DNA of 64,000 nucleotides from Solicoccozyma terricola. Lineage: Eukaryota > Basidiomycota > Tremellomycetes > Filobasidiales > Piskurozymaceae. The translations under genes and the position numbers were made by a program. A model generated the notes under the pieces. That model had not been told where the DNA came from and did no database searches. It saw nothing but the letters and a program-made list of their open reading frames with translations. Where the stretch lies: positions 168,457 to 232,456 of the forward strand of contig BCLD01000024.1 in the NCBI GenBank assembly GCA_001600875.1, read 5' to 3'. Below are positions 35,819 through 46,031 of the stretch, in pieces. Position 1 is the first letter of the stretch, and the number at the start of each line of letters is the position of its first letter.

Positions 35819-36194
35819 ACCTAGAGCTAGTGACGTGGAATAACGGTTCGAGTTCGATAGTCTTGAGGAGTCGGATCTGGTGTGACGGCAGGCTGGGCAG
35901 GAATGATATGATCCGCTTGAAATGCAGCTTACCTTAATGAATTGTCAGAGGTGATGCAACGAGATCTGACTGTCCGCCACAGTCCACCGGAAGTGAAGTC
36001 TCCAAATACACAAGTTTGATGGCGTTGTGCCAGAAGGAAAACGGCCGAAGCTTCCTCATCAGACACCTGGACTTCAGAGTTGGGGTCAATAACGACTGTT
36101 GCAGAATCAGACTGATCATAATCGAGCCATTACGCATGTGTTTACATATCCCGATAAATATATCGTTCGCGTCGAAAAGGAAAATTCTCCCTAT
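35819..36194. other. intergenic, no gene seen
   Basis: Downstream of the aminotransferase. No motif-bearing frame is present. It ends at copy C of the dispersed hairpin element. Confidence 0.45.
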
Positions 36195-36346
36195 GTGTAA
36201 AGAATGCAACTGCAAAGTAACATTCATTAACCGTACCCCTTACCATTACGGCAAAAGGTCACAATTCCAGACCAGAGGTGGAATTGCATTTGCAGTTGTA
36301 TATAAACCCAACACGTCTCAGGATCAGATCCCTATAATCCTGACAC
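36195..36346 (+). repeat. dispersed 150-bp hairpin element, copy C
   Basis: Nearly identical to copy A (11079-11235). It differs by a CCTTACG/CATTACG base change and lacks a CTAT near the right end. CAACTGCAAA at 36207-36216 pairs with TTTGCAGTTG at 36289-36298. High identity of A and C over 25 kb implies recent movement or gene conversion. Confidence 0.75.
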
Positions 36347-36692
36347 TATGGATCGCTTTCACAGCTTCGTGCATGTCAAATATGCCCTCTGGGTGACGAT
36401 TTCTGGTAGCAACATCAGTGTGGGTCTTGAATTATGTTTTCGTTGACAGCAACACTCAAACTGTCGCAGATTTGTCTTGCGACGAGTTCCTTGGTTTCAA
36501 CGTCTTCCACAACCGCGAGGAGAAGTTATCCGTTGCCCAGGAACACTACATCGAGTTCCTGGACCGCTTTGGTATGTCCGACTGGGGATGAATTCATCAC
36601 CATCAGCTCAACTCCAGTCACTCAAGGATGATCTGAAGACATGGATGGATGGAATGGATTGGGGCAGGTACAGGGTAGCTATCCTGAAGTTT

Positions 36693-36930
36693 CTGCTAGG
36701 AGTATATATGCGGCTAGGAATTTGTCAAATTCCATGAACAAGTCCCCATGCCAGGAGTAAAATGTTGCCACGGAATGCTGTCCAATACCTGTAATCCCAG
36801 CCAGGAATTCCTCAAATTCAATCGACAAGTCCGCATACCAGGAGTAAAATGTGGCCACAGACTGCTGCCCAGTACCCGTAATCCCAGCTGAGGGTCCTAG
36901 CAGTCCCCATGCCAGTAGTAAAATGTTGCC
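36693..36930. repeat. second locus of the 114-bp repeat family, rearranged
   Basis: Contains GCTAGGAGTATATATG, GCTAGGAATTTGTCAAATTCC, AAGTCCCCATGCCAGGAGTA and AAATGTTGCCACGGAATGC blocks, all present in the 114-bp unit at 7671-7916. Later units have lost the TATATATG block and are shorter, so the array has suffered deletions. The region after it (36931-37612) shows no gene. Confidence 0.65.
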
Positions 36931-37612
36931 AACTAGTGAGTAAAAGGATAGATGTGAAACTAACTTGGTTGAGCTCCCGAATACAATCATAGCAGTCCTC
37001 TTCGGATTAAGCCTTTTAGTCCTATCTCGTGAAACGAGGAGTCCGAAAGCCGCTGAGTCAACGAAGAAAGACCAGCACCTGACAGTTTCTAACAGCCGCT
37101 AAGTCCTGTTTGCTAGAACTGAGCTTTGTAATAATATGGCTTGAGGTCTACTACAAGCGGGTCTGTACTAGGGCTCCCTCTACCATAAGTATGCGTTCTT
37201 AGCGAAGCCTTAAGTTCGCCACCCCTCCATGTGCTGGGAGGAAGACAGAGAAGGGCAGGAAGAAGCAAATTGGAGTCTGCTTGCCGCAGCGTTGTGCGCG
37301 AGCATTTCGATCTCTCTTCAGCTGCTCCCTCCCCACTCAGATTCCACCCTTCATACTGACTTCATCTGCAGAACCCGAGTGCTTGGTCTAACGAACTTGC
37401 TTCCTTCATTAAATTAGCGAGGACCCTCAATTCGCTGTGGGGCGGGACTTGGTGTATGGCGCGGAAGGTCCGACGTGGAAGGGATGAAGAGTTGCAAGAA
37501 GGTTTGACGGATGAGATCATTGAGGTGCGTCTGAAGATCAATCTCTATATTCTACGTTCTTGTCTAGCATACAAGCAGCCCGACCTCTCCAAATGCAAGA
37601 ACTTCCCGTAGC
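36931..37612. other. intergenic, no gene seen
   Basis: Contains a short perfect hairpin, CTCGTGAAACGAG, near 37030, and two related AGCCGCTGAGTC / AGCCGCTAAGTC blocks about 46 bp apart. Neither fits a known RNA gene. It lies downstream of the aldolase gene's 3' end. Confidence 0.4.
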
Positions 37613-38899
37613 TCAAGCTTTAACTTCAATCGTCTTAGATTCGCCATTCACCTTCTTGGGTTCACCGTTCGCGTCCAACCCCAGTTCCTTCTCAGCCTCG
37701 ATAACCTCTTCCCTAGCTCCTTTCAGGAAATTGGCCATCATAATGGCAGCAGCATAATAGTCTGCAGAACACATGAAGCCCCTCCAACCCTGCAAGTACC
37801 TCTTCTTGAGCAAGCCAGGGCCAATGGTGAAGCCGAGAAGGGGGATGTTGTATTTCTTGGCGGCGGCGTGGACGAGGTCGAGACAGTGGTTGTATTCAGG
37901 TTCGGGACCATCGAGAGCAGGAGGAAGACCGAGATCGAGTCGCAAGTCACCAGAGCCGATCATGATTCCATCAACTACCATGATGGATGCGCATAATCCG
38001 GTCGTTAATGAGCTTTCCTGACCCCTCTCTCCCTCAAGCATAGAAGAGCTTACCTCCTTCAACAGCAGCAATCTCCATGGCATTCTCACAACCCAGCTTG
38101 CTCTCAATCTGCATGATCACAGCGGCATTCTCACTCCAGACTTGAAGGGGGTTCTTGCCATCGGGACCACCATCGGTCATTCCAGGAGCGTGAGCGAAGG
38201 GTGGGAAGGACCTGTGACCACCGAAGAAGGGGAATCGAGCGGCAGCGACGACCTTTCGAGCTTGTTCGGCGGTCTCGGTCTGTTCCACAGCAAAACGTCA
38301 GAGGTCAGTCCAGCAGGGGACGACGAGGAGAAGTGACGTACGTGGGGCACGATCACGCCAGAAGCACCAGCATCCAAAGCCCAGGCAATCCATTCATGGC
38401 CGAACGTAGGGACTCTGTGATGCATTCCAAGATGAGCATTTTCGTTCCGTGTCGAGGCGTCCTAATCATCGCTCACCTGACGACACAAGCAGTTGAACCT
38501 TCCGAAGCGTAGTTGATAGTCTTGATCATCTCGCACATCTTTTCGGGTCCCATAGGAGTGTGTTCACCATCGAGGAAGACCCAGTCGTAGCCTGCATTGG
38601 CGACGAACCTAGCTCCTGGAAAAAGACCGGAAGTTAGACTTGTTCGTCAGTAGGCTGTTGTCCATACCCTTGGGAGTTGATCACAGAGACATCCAGTCAC
38701 CTTCCGGACTGACGAAAGCGATAGCAGTTCCGATCAAACTCTTTCCGCTCTTCAAAGCCTCCCTGAATCTGTAAGGTTGGTCGAGAGAATGAGGTCGGTA
38801 CTCATGCATGTTGATACCGGGAGGAGGGACATCCGGCATGCCCAACATGGCTCTCATCATGGGATGACCTCGAGGAGGAGGATTGGTTGAGAAGGACAT
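37613..38899 (-). CDS. HpcH/HpaI-type aldolase (citrate lyase beta-like)
   Basis: Five exons joining in frame, about 330 residues. The start is MSFSTNPPPRGHPMMRAM. Family landmarks in order: LIGTAIAFVSPEG, WVFLDGEHTPMG (active-site His), CVVRVPTFGHEWIAWALDAG (substrate Arg and the helix that follows), ASGVIVPHVETAEQAR, VIMQIESKLG (metal-binding Glu) and AAVEGVDGIMIGSGDLRLD (metal Asp in a GxxDL context). These are the residues of class II pyruvate aldolases such as 2,4-dihydroxyhept-2-ene-1,7-dioate aldolase. Expected reaction: reversible retro-aldol cleavage of a 2-oxo-4-hydroxy acid to pyruvate plus an aldehyde. A C-terminal EKELGLDANGEPKK tail extends beyond the barrel. Next to an aminotransferase, it could act on the oxo acid made there or on a derivative. 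Confidence 0.85.
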
Positions 38900-40075
38900 G
38901 ATGCCGAAGTCGGTGAGTTGAATAGAGGGCCTTTTGGAGTGATGGGCCGAGTGAATGGTTAAGAAATAATGTATTGATCGCAGTGAAGGTAGAGAGGAGC
39001 TCAGAAGGGGGCCTTCCGCTTTTGCATATATATCCAATGAACTTGGTCAACGTGTCCCCGCTAGGACACCGGCATTCTAGCTGTGGCTGGACATGATTGC
39101 TCAGGATATCGGTACCTAGTTTGATATCTGATGCATTGCCTTCTAGGCCTGTATCCCTCCACAGGGAGACTTTGCCCTCGTGGACCGAACACGTCGCTAT
39201 TATGAAATATTGCCGAGGTGGAACCAAGCATACCCCGTACCGCATGGTCCGCAAGAAGCACATACGGGCCGTCCAATCAGATCCAACACCTTTTGGCGTG
39301 GAAACATTTTGTAGATCGATGTACCAGAGCCCTGGCGTCGGATGCTCGCGGTGGAGCTCGCCGAAGATGAGTTACCGGACATGCGTAGTCGAACCTGTGG
39401 CCGAGGACCCTCAATCGCCTGTCGAGTCGGCACCATCACAGAGTACTCCACCTCCACCGCCGCCACCACGGTGGATCGATCGTTCGGCGATCGAAGTGTT
39501 TAGACTCGTTAAGAATAGATCCATCTTGCTTACATCTTGCTTACTGTAACCCTTTTTTTGCCGGCTAAATACTGTACCAGGCCTTTGGAACTGTCGCGTG
39601 GTTCAGAACACCGGACTCCGAATAAGTGAAACAAGGCACTTCCTCTTCCGCATCCGCATCCGCCCCACAGTCGATCATTCATTCGCCGTTGCTCATACGT
39701 CAACGGAAGTTGCAGGTTGCAGCCGGCGCAACCATCTCGCACCCCCTTCCCTCCGTGGGTTTCGTTTGTCACCGTTGATTCTCGTACGACCGAACTTCGT
39801 CCCGGCCGGAAAGGATACTACGAGACCCCCAGCTTGCTGAGGAACTCCGTAGTTCCTTTGTATAGCAGCTTGGGGTCGTCATCTGATATGTGGCTTTCGA
39901 TAACAATGGGGAACACAGCAAAACGGGCGCTCCTGGAAACTTGAGGCATATAACGCAGCTTACGCTTTATAGACACCTTCAGCTCCTTCTCTCATCCCAA
40001 GTTCCTCCTTCGTCGTTTCAAACCTACCTCGCACTTTGTAAACTTCATCAAAGACTAATAAATCGCCAAGCAAAG
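38900..40075. other. intergenic between aldolase and cupredoxin remnant
   Basis: Divergent upstream region of both genes. Scattered pyrimidine-rich and CCACCGCCGCCACC sequence near 39450. A short frame at 39097-39549 has no motif. A possible TATA-like GCTTTATAGACACC lies about 110 bp upstream of the cupredoxin start. No gene seen. Confidence 0.45.
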
Positions 40076-41184
40076 ATGCTCTTCTCTACCGTTGTTGTTT
40101 CGTTGGCACTGGCTGCCACCCAAAGCCGCCGCTGCCACCACCCAGGTAATGGTCGGCCAAGGTGGATTCGTCTTTGTCCCCAACACGTGAGTCCGACTCT
40201 CCTCCCCAGAACAGCTCAAAGCATCATATTCAAAGTGTACGTCCATCTGTTACAGCGTCACCGCAGCCGTTGAAGACGTCGTCGAGTTCCAGTTCGTTTC
40301 ATCGATCGTGCACTCGGTCACTCAGTCGACGCGTGAGTTTGGTCACCATATGTTTGAACACGTTCAGCCTCGAGTTGATCTAAGCCATTTGTCCTGCCCA
40401 TAGTTTTGCAAGCCCATGCTCGCAGTTGATGAACGCTTCCACCGGTGCCGTCGGTTTCGACGTAAGTCCTTCTGCACACCGCGTTCATGAGCAATCACTG
40501 ATCGTGAACACGGTCCATCCGGCAGTCCGGTCTGGTTCCCGGCAGCGCCAGCTCCCCTCAAACCTTCTCAATCCAGGTCAATGAGACTACTCCCCTCAAA
40601 CCTTCTCATCAATCCAGGTCAATGAGACTACTCACATCTGGGTTTACTGCAAGCAGGTCGGCCACTGCCAGGGTGGGATGGTCATGGCGTGAGTGCCGCT
40701 TACTATCTACACTCGACTGAGACCTCGTTGCTCACAACCGACGTCCACCAGCATCAATGCACCCACGTCCGGCAACACGTTTTCAGCATTCCAAGCCAAG
40801 GCCATGGGCACCGATACCACCGGAGGCTCCTCCTCGTGAGCGCTTTGCAGCGAGTAAACATTCTCCGTCATGTTAACTAAGCATACCTATTTCAATCTTG
40901 AAACAGGAGTTCCGCCAGCGGCAGTGCCTCGGCCTCGGCTTCTTCCGCCAGCTCTGCGGCCGGCAGCAGTACGCAGAAGGGTGCCGCTGGTGCGTCGTCC
41001 ACCGGTGCATACAGTTCTACTGCCACGTCGAGGTAAGCTTCACATCGATGGTTGGTTTCTTGTTGGGCGACCGTGGGGCTAATATCTTCCTGTCGATCAA
41101 TGGAGGGCATCCTCCAACTCGGCAATCCGATACGGTCTCTCAGCACTCGCACTGTTGGGTGCTGCTGGTTCGGCTGTGCTCTAA
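40076..41184 (+). pseudogene. GPI-type extracellular cupredoxin, several frame lesions
   Basis: The pieces together read as a fungal secreted cupredoxin: a signal peptide MLFSTVVVSLALAAT, then TQVMVGQGGFVFVPNTV, VEDVVEFQFVSSIVHSVTQST, FASPCSQLMN, the copper-site region IWVYCKQVGHCQGGMV (Cys, His), a Ser/Ala-rich stalk and a hydrophobic LALLGAAGSAVL end typical of GPI anchoring. They do not form one frame. An extra base, probably in CACCCAAAG near 40122, breaks the frame between signal and domain. The donor after HSVTQST is out of phase by two bases (ACGCGTGAG). A tandem duplication at 40554-40632 breaks the frame unless spliced, and the last exon is out of phase by one. Copper-type proteins of this family act at the cell surface. 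Assembly errors could account for some lesions. Confidence 0.6.
40554..40632. repeat. direct tandem duplication with AGGT in each copy
   Basis: Copies 40554-40591 (38 nt) and 40592-40632 (41 nt) both read CCCCTCAAACCTTCTC...AATCCAGGTCAATGAGACTACT; the second has an extra TCA. The AG|GT in each copy defines a potential 41-nt GT-AG intron (40577-40617) whose removal restores the reading frame of the cupredoxin. Confidence 0.8.
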
Positions 41185-43032
41185 GCTTGGCATGGGACCA
41201 AAGCCCAAAAAGTCAGATATGTCACTCTGGATCGTCAATAAATAGTCTTGATCTAGGTCTCCTCGTTGTAACATCTCTCTCCAATGTCCCTCTGCGATGA
41301 TCAAGATAAAAGTTGAATGTTGGAGAAGAAGGAGACCTTTTGCCAGTGCCGCCGCGGGTATATGCTGGAAGCATCAAATCCAGAGTCTAGCGCAAGAGGC
41401 CACCTCTGCCTAGCTTCAGACCAGTTGGAAGGTAAGCTATATCCTGACGTATCTTCACAACTCAGCATGTTCGCTGATGTATGCTGCCGTGAAGCGGAGG
41501 CCATAGCGACACAACTCTAGGGCGAATAGAATCACTCTGCATGCTGTCCAACCTTGATGTCCTCCTCCGTAGAGTCTGTCGTCATGCGCGAGCTCACTTT
41601 GGGTGCGGTGACGAGTAACCATGTCGTTTAACAAGAGATCGTATCTCTTCCACGTCGTACGTCTGTGTCTTCATCGTCTGGGTGCTCTTGGATTGTCTGT
41701 TCAAAAGTGCCGCCGGCGTGGAGAAGACATTCGGCGCCGCCGGGAAAGTCTTGTAATTGGTAGGTTCGTAGGCTGCGGTCCCCTAGTCTGAGACGATCTT
41801 GTCTGGGGGGCGACCGGCGACAACTCGTTGAGCCGCCACCGTTCAAGCGTCCGAATATTCGTCAACAACAACAGCCATGACTGTCGTGCGCTGATGGCTG
41901 CAGATGAGGCCGTGCGCCTTGCGCAGTGGAGTCAAACGGCGTACCGTATACCCGTCCTCAAGACCTCGCCTCGACCTGGATCATGGGTGATGTGGACTGC
42001 GGTGGTCGTGGTTATATTCCGTGTACAGGAGCCAACAGAGTCCACTGGATTGCCTGTGGGGAATTGCCTTGAAACATGTCTATGCAACGCTACCGTTTGA
42101 GCATTAATGGTTGGAAGGAATTGAACCAGAGACGGTGCTTGTGAGTGAGGTTCTACCCTTACAGTGTTGTTGAATATCTGATCGGATGGTTTCCAAGGAA
42201 TACCGACGCCTCGCCACAGTGAAGAGTGGAGATTGAAAAAAAGGGTCAAGCTGTGCTGCTCCATCCCAATGTATGTTTCTCTCGCGAATCACTCAGAGAT
42301 AATGACCACTCTGTTACATTTATTCGGTATTCGGTATCAACAGCCCGTGAGTACGTACTTGACTCGGCTGCACAGGGTGCCGGTGCCCACTGCCCATCAG
42401 GCCGGGACCGCAGTGAAGCGACGATCCTTTCCCAGCGAATCGGAGATGACGCCACAGAGAATGGTGGACGTTCTTATTGAGACGTGATAGTCTATATCCT
42501 GCGCTCGCTACTAAGCCGTGCGTTACCGAGCCCGTTTAACGAACAGATGTGCCACCTACCCCCGACGATTCCAAGAACCACCTTCCTGGCGTTCGCTGAA
42601 CCTCGGTCGAACTCGAACTTAGGGACCCAACGAAGCGACGTGGCGAGATAGAGAGACAGGAAGCATGATAGCAAAATCATGTCGAGATTGATTCCTAGAT
42701 AGCGAGCGAGCGAGCGAGCTAATGATCTCTCGCAGCAACGAGATACGAGACTAAGAGCTATTGGACAGAGAGAACTTGCGATACGTGCACAAAGCTACGT
42801 CAAACCCGGCACCTGACACATCCATCGTCTCTTTTCCCATGTATAGAACCGCAACTGTAGGGAAGACTGCTTATCCCGTCTCTCATGTGATATGCAGTGA
42901 ACGGAGCGATACCCTCTTTCCATCACCGTAGTAGAGCCTAGAGGGTAGCGCCGTGCTGATTGCTGCTGCTGATGACGTCATCACCGAGCGAACATTTCCC
43001 GACCAGACATCCACCGAACATCATGGAACATC
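41185..43032. other. gene-free interval
   Basis: I find no frame with motif or intron support in 1.85 kb. It contains a CGAGCGAGCGAGCGAG repeat at 42702-42717 and CCAACCATCACCC-type pyrimidine-rich leader sequence at the right end. It separates the metabolic block from the array of unrecognised genes. Confidence 0.4.
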
Positions 43033-43104
43033 ATGAACATCATCTCCATCGCATCCATCGCATCCATCACCCAACCATCACCCATCTTCACTCATCACCG
43101 AGCA

Positions 43105-43865
43105 ATGAACCGCGGCAGGATTGGGAGCGCCGTCGGACCATCTGTTACCCAGAGTGCGTCTCAACTCCAGATCGGTCTCGGTAAAGGATCATCAGCACTC
43201 AACTCCCGCAACGACGACCCGTTCGCCAACCCGCTCGCCAACCCGCTCGCCAACCCGCTCTCCAACCCGCTCGCCAACCCGCTCGCCAACCCGCTCTCCA
43301 ACCCGCTTGCCAACCCATCCTCCGCTTTGGAACACCCGTCCCTTGGAACACCTCCAGAAGGTAAATCATGGGTACTTCAACAAGAGACCTTGAAACCGCG
43401 CGCTCTTCCGTCGGATTGGATCGATCAGATCAAGGACTCGATCTTTCAGGGTCTCGAGGTGAGTTTACGACCTAGGTCGAAGAGCCACCCACCACCCAGT
43501 CGGGGGTTGTTCGGGGTGGATTAAGTTTTTTTTGGCTTGACTGAAATACCCCTCAAACCCGCCTTCAGACTCCGACATCTCTAGAATACCAACCTCTACT
43601 CGCTTCGTATTGCTCACAAGCAACATACGCAAGATTTCGTTGCTGGTTGCCTGTGATCGATCCGATGGAACCTGAAGTGAGTGTATGTTGGGATGATGTA
43701 ACGCGCTCGGATTCCATACCTTACACCACCATGGGTTTTATGGAACAACAGGATGTGGCCATGCTTGACGTGTTTGACGCCAGACCCAGTTTGAGTGGAG
43801 GACCACTGGAAGAGAACGGAGCGGGTACAGTCGATCAGCTCGAGTTAGGTACAGACGAGGAATGA
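43105..43865 (+). CDS. unrecognised protein with NPLA/NPLS tetrapeptide repeats
   Basis: Two exons split by a GTGAGT intron (about 43459-43568), joining FQGLE to TPTSLEYQPLLASY in frame. Residues about 35-65 are a perfect 12-nt repeat encoding eight units of (A/S)NPL. After this come DWIDQIKDSIFQGLE (amphipathic helix) and an ordered-looking segment YCSQATYARFRCWLPVIDPM. The C-terminus is acidic (ENGAGTVDQLELGTDEE). The start is either MNRGRIG at 43105 or MNIISIA at 43033 in the same frame. I do not recognise the family. The tetrapeptide array is length-variable by nature and would be a useful strain marker. Confidence 0.55.
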
Positions 43866-44172
43866 TATCATTTTCCTCCATTTCTGTTTCTGTCGGCTGA
43901 ACCTTTGCACGTCTTTTCGGTCTATCCTTGCTCTTTTTCTCTTTCTTTACTCTGCCCCGCGTGTCTTCAACATCCCCTCGTCTACGTACGTACGTCTGAA
44001 CGAATCCTACGACGAATCCTTTTCTTCTCCGCCGTCCGTCAAATCCTGCGACGAATCCTTTTCTTCTCCGCCGTCCGTCAAATCCTGCGACGAATCCTTT
44101 TCATCTCCGCCGTCGTCTTGGATTCCCCTCGTCCTTCCCACAGACCCACATCCTATCCCACCTCGTCTCGCA
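43866..44172. other. pyrimidine-rich leader with a 39-bp tandem repeat
   Basis: A stretch of over 100 bp without any AG dinucleotide precedes the repeat, as expected of a promoter or 5' UTR that is not spliced. The repeat at 44005-44117 has a period divisible by three and reads SCDESFSSPPSVK in the frame of the ATG at 44173, with no upstream ATG in that frame. Confidence 0.5.
44005..44117. repeat. 39-bp tandem repeat, nearly three units
   Basis: Units at 44005-44043, 44044-44082 and 44083-44117 (partial) read TCCT(A/G)CGACGAATCCTTTT then CTTCTCCGCCGTCCGTCAAA. The second and first differ by one base. It lies just before the CDS start at 44173. Confidence 0.9.
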
Positions 44173-46031
44173 ATGTCCTTCCCCCATCCAACTCCTCGAA
44201 CACTACATACGCAAGCGAAGATTCTGACTGGGGTCGGGAAGCTAGCGGGTGTTGCTGTACTTCCCACTCCGTTACGGCACGCGCGTCAAGTCGGTTTTGT
44301 TGCTGGCAGCAGCACACCGTTATCGCGCATTGAAGAGGGTCGGGGGGAAGATGATTGTGATGCTGATACGGGTTGCGACGGTGAGTGTCATCGAACCAAC
44401 AAACAAACCGCGAACGATGAGTGGGGTGTCGAGTGAATGGCCGAGTTCGGGGTGGCTTACAAACGGCCCAATCGTATGTTTCAGATCATTTTACGGGTGG
44501 TGGTGGTCATCAAGTCGAACAAGAGAATGACATACCGGTAGAGACGGTTCATTGTCACGACGAGGGTTTCGACACAAACAACATCAGTCCTCACTCTTCC
44601 ACCCACGACGACGATGATCTTGCGGATGACTCGCCGACCACGCATGATCGAACTCGTGGCGGCGGCGGCGGCGTCGGCGTCCGCTCCTCCCTTCGATCTC
44701 ACCTTCTCAGCAAGGATGTCCATACAAACCACCGTGCCAACACAAAGCATGCGAGTAAGGACGACGGTATGACCAGACCGGCGGCTAAAAGGCCAAGGAC
44801 TGTCTCGCACGATACGACTGAAACAACGGAATCGGGAGAGGTGGACAATGAGGATGAAATCAATTCGGTCACAGAAGAGACAGTAGACGAGGAGTCAATT
44901 GACGGCGATAAACCATTTCGTATGGTGAGTTCGAAAATCCAAACCAAAAACACCCCCATCCCGAGGCCATTTCACTTACAATAGTTGGGTATCCCATCCC
45001 ACCCAGGTCTCCGACCCCACCAATCGCGACAAGATGGTCTACGAACAATTATCACTCAAATGCAACCACTGTCGACCGAATACCGCCCTATCGGGTCGCT
45101 GTTTGACCACTCATCCCGAGATCGGCCTTTCACCATGTCTTACCTGCTCGAGGGGGAAGAAGAGGAACTGCAGCTTCATAATCCAAGGTGAAGAAGACCA
45201 TCTCAAAGCGCTAGACTATTTAAGACGCGCACCCAAGGAATTGCTCAAGATCATTACCAAACGACTCAAGGACGAAGCCTTCTTCGCTCAGATCCTCAAG
45301 GCGGAGAAATGGGAAGACACTTCTTCGCGGGAACTAGTCAATCTCATCGGAACAAAACTTCAAGATCGTTGTGCGGATTATATTCAGGTGCTCGAGGATG
45401 TGGTGCTACCTCTAGCAAAGCACGGAGAGAACATGCATCGCCTTACTCGACCGAAGCAAGCGATAGACACGCCGTGGTTGGACGATGTGCGAAATCTGGT
45501 TGATGCTACCATCGCGCAGTACAGTGAGGTTGTGGCCATTCAAATCTGGGCGTGCTCGACCATGCTCATACTACGTCCATCTTCTCAGCACACCTCACAA
45601 CTGATTCCACTTCAGTCGGTGAGTTGACCGAGTTGTGTCGCAATCAATTTGCACCAAGGAAATCGGTCTTGGGCTTTTTTACTGACGCACCCATCATCAC
45701 GGCCATCAGAAGAGAAAACATTCGAGAATGGGTCTGTCGCGAGTCCCCGTGAGTCCCCCCCCCCCCGGGGGGGGCGGGGACGTACAGGCATGGGTACTGT
45801 GATACTTGGCCAACTAACTACCTTCCCCTCCTCTTCAAACCAGAACACCGACGTCAGCGATCACTCTCTTCCGTTGCAGCGGGCAATCGTGGTCAGTCAA
45901 ACAGTGGGGTCATGTACGGTCATGCCGTCCGTTGTGGTATTGCTTACACTGGCTTTACATATACAGCTACATCGACCGCAGCCAAGGGCAAGCAGGATCC
46001 CCCTCGGAAACGTTCCAGGAAAAACAAGTGA
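44173..46031 (+). CDS. acidic protein with Zn2Cys6-like cysteine cluster
   Basis: Exons 44173-44380, about 44486-44922 and about 45007-45618 are well supported by GTGAGT donors and frame; downstream exons are uncertain. Residues up to about 215 are disordered and acidic with a poly-glycine tract and a basic AAKRPRTVSHD. Exon 3 encodes a cysteine cluster, KCNHC, then ALSGRC, then SPCLTCSRGKKRNC. The spacing C-2-C-9-C-13-C-2-C-7-C resembles Zn2Cys6 clusters with an expanded middle loop, followed by a helical region with KELLKIITKRLKDEAF and VVAIQIWACSTML. Two C-terminal frames remain open because the intron near 45750-45842 carries a C12G8 palindromic run that may be misassembled; one ends PPRKRSRKNK at 46031, the other at 46053. 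DNA binding is a reasonable guess. Confidence 0.5.

Noticed and set aside
37015..37075. Ribozyme-like segment with a CTCGTGAAACGAG hairpin
   Set aside because: The hammerhead core CTGANGA is missing on both strands, and the flanking stems do not close.
42104..42180. tRNA-like 3' half on the minus strand (GGTTCAATTCC box)
   Set aside because: The B-box-like sequence is present, but the T stem does not pair and no matching acceptor or D arm is found upstream.
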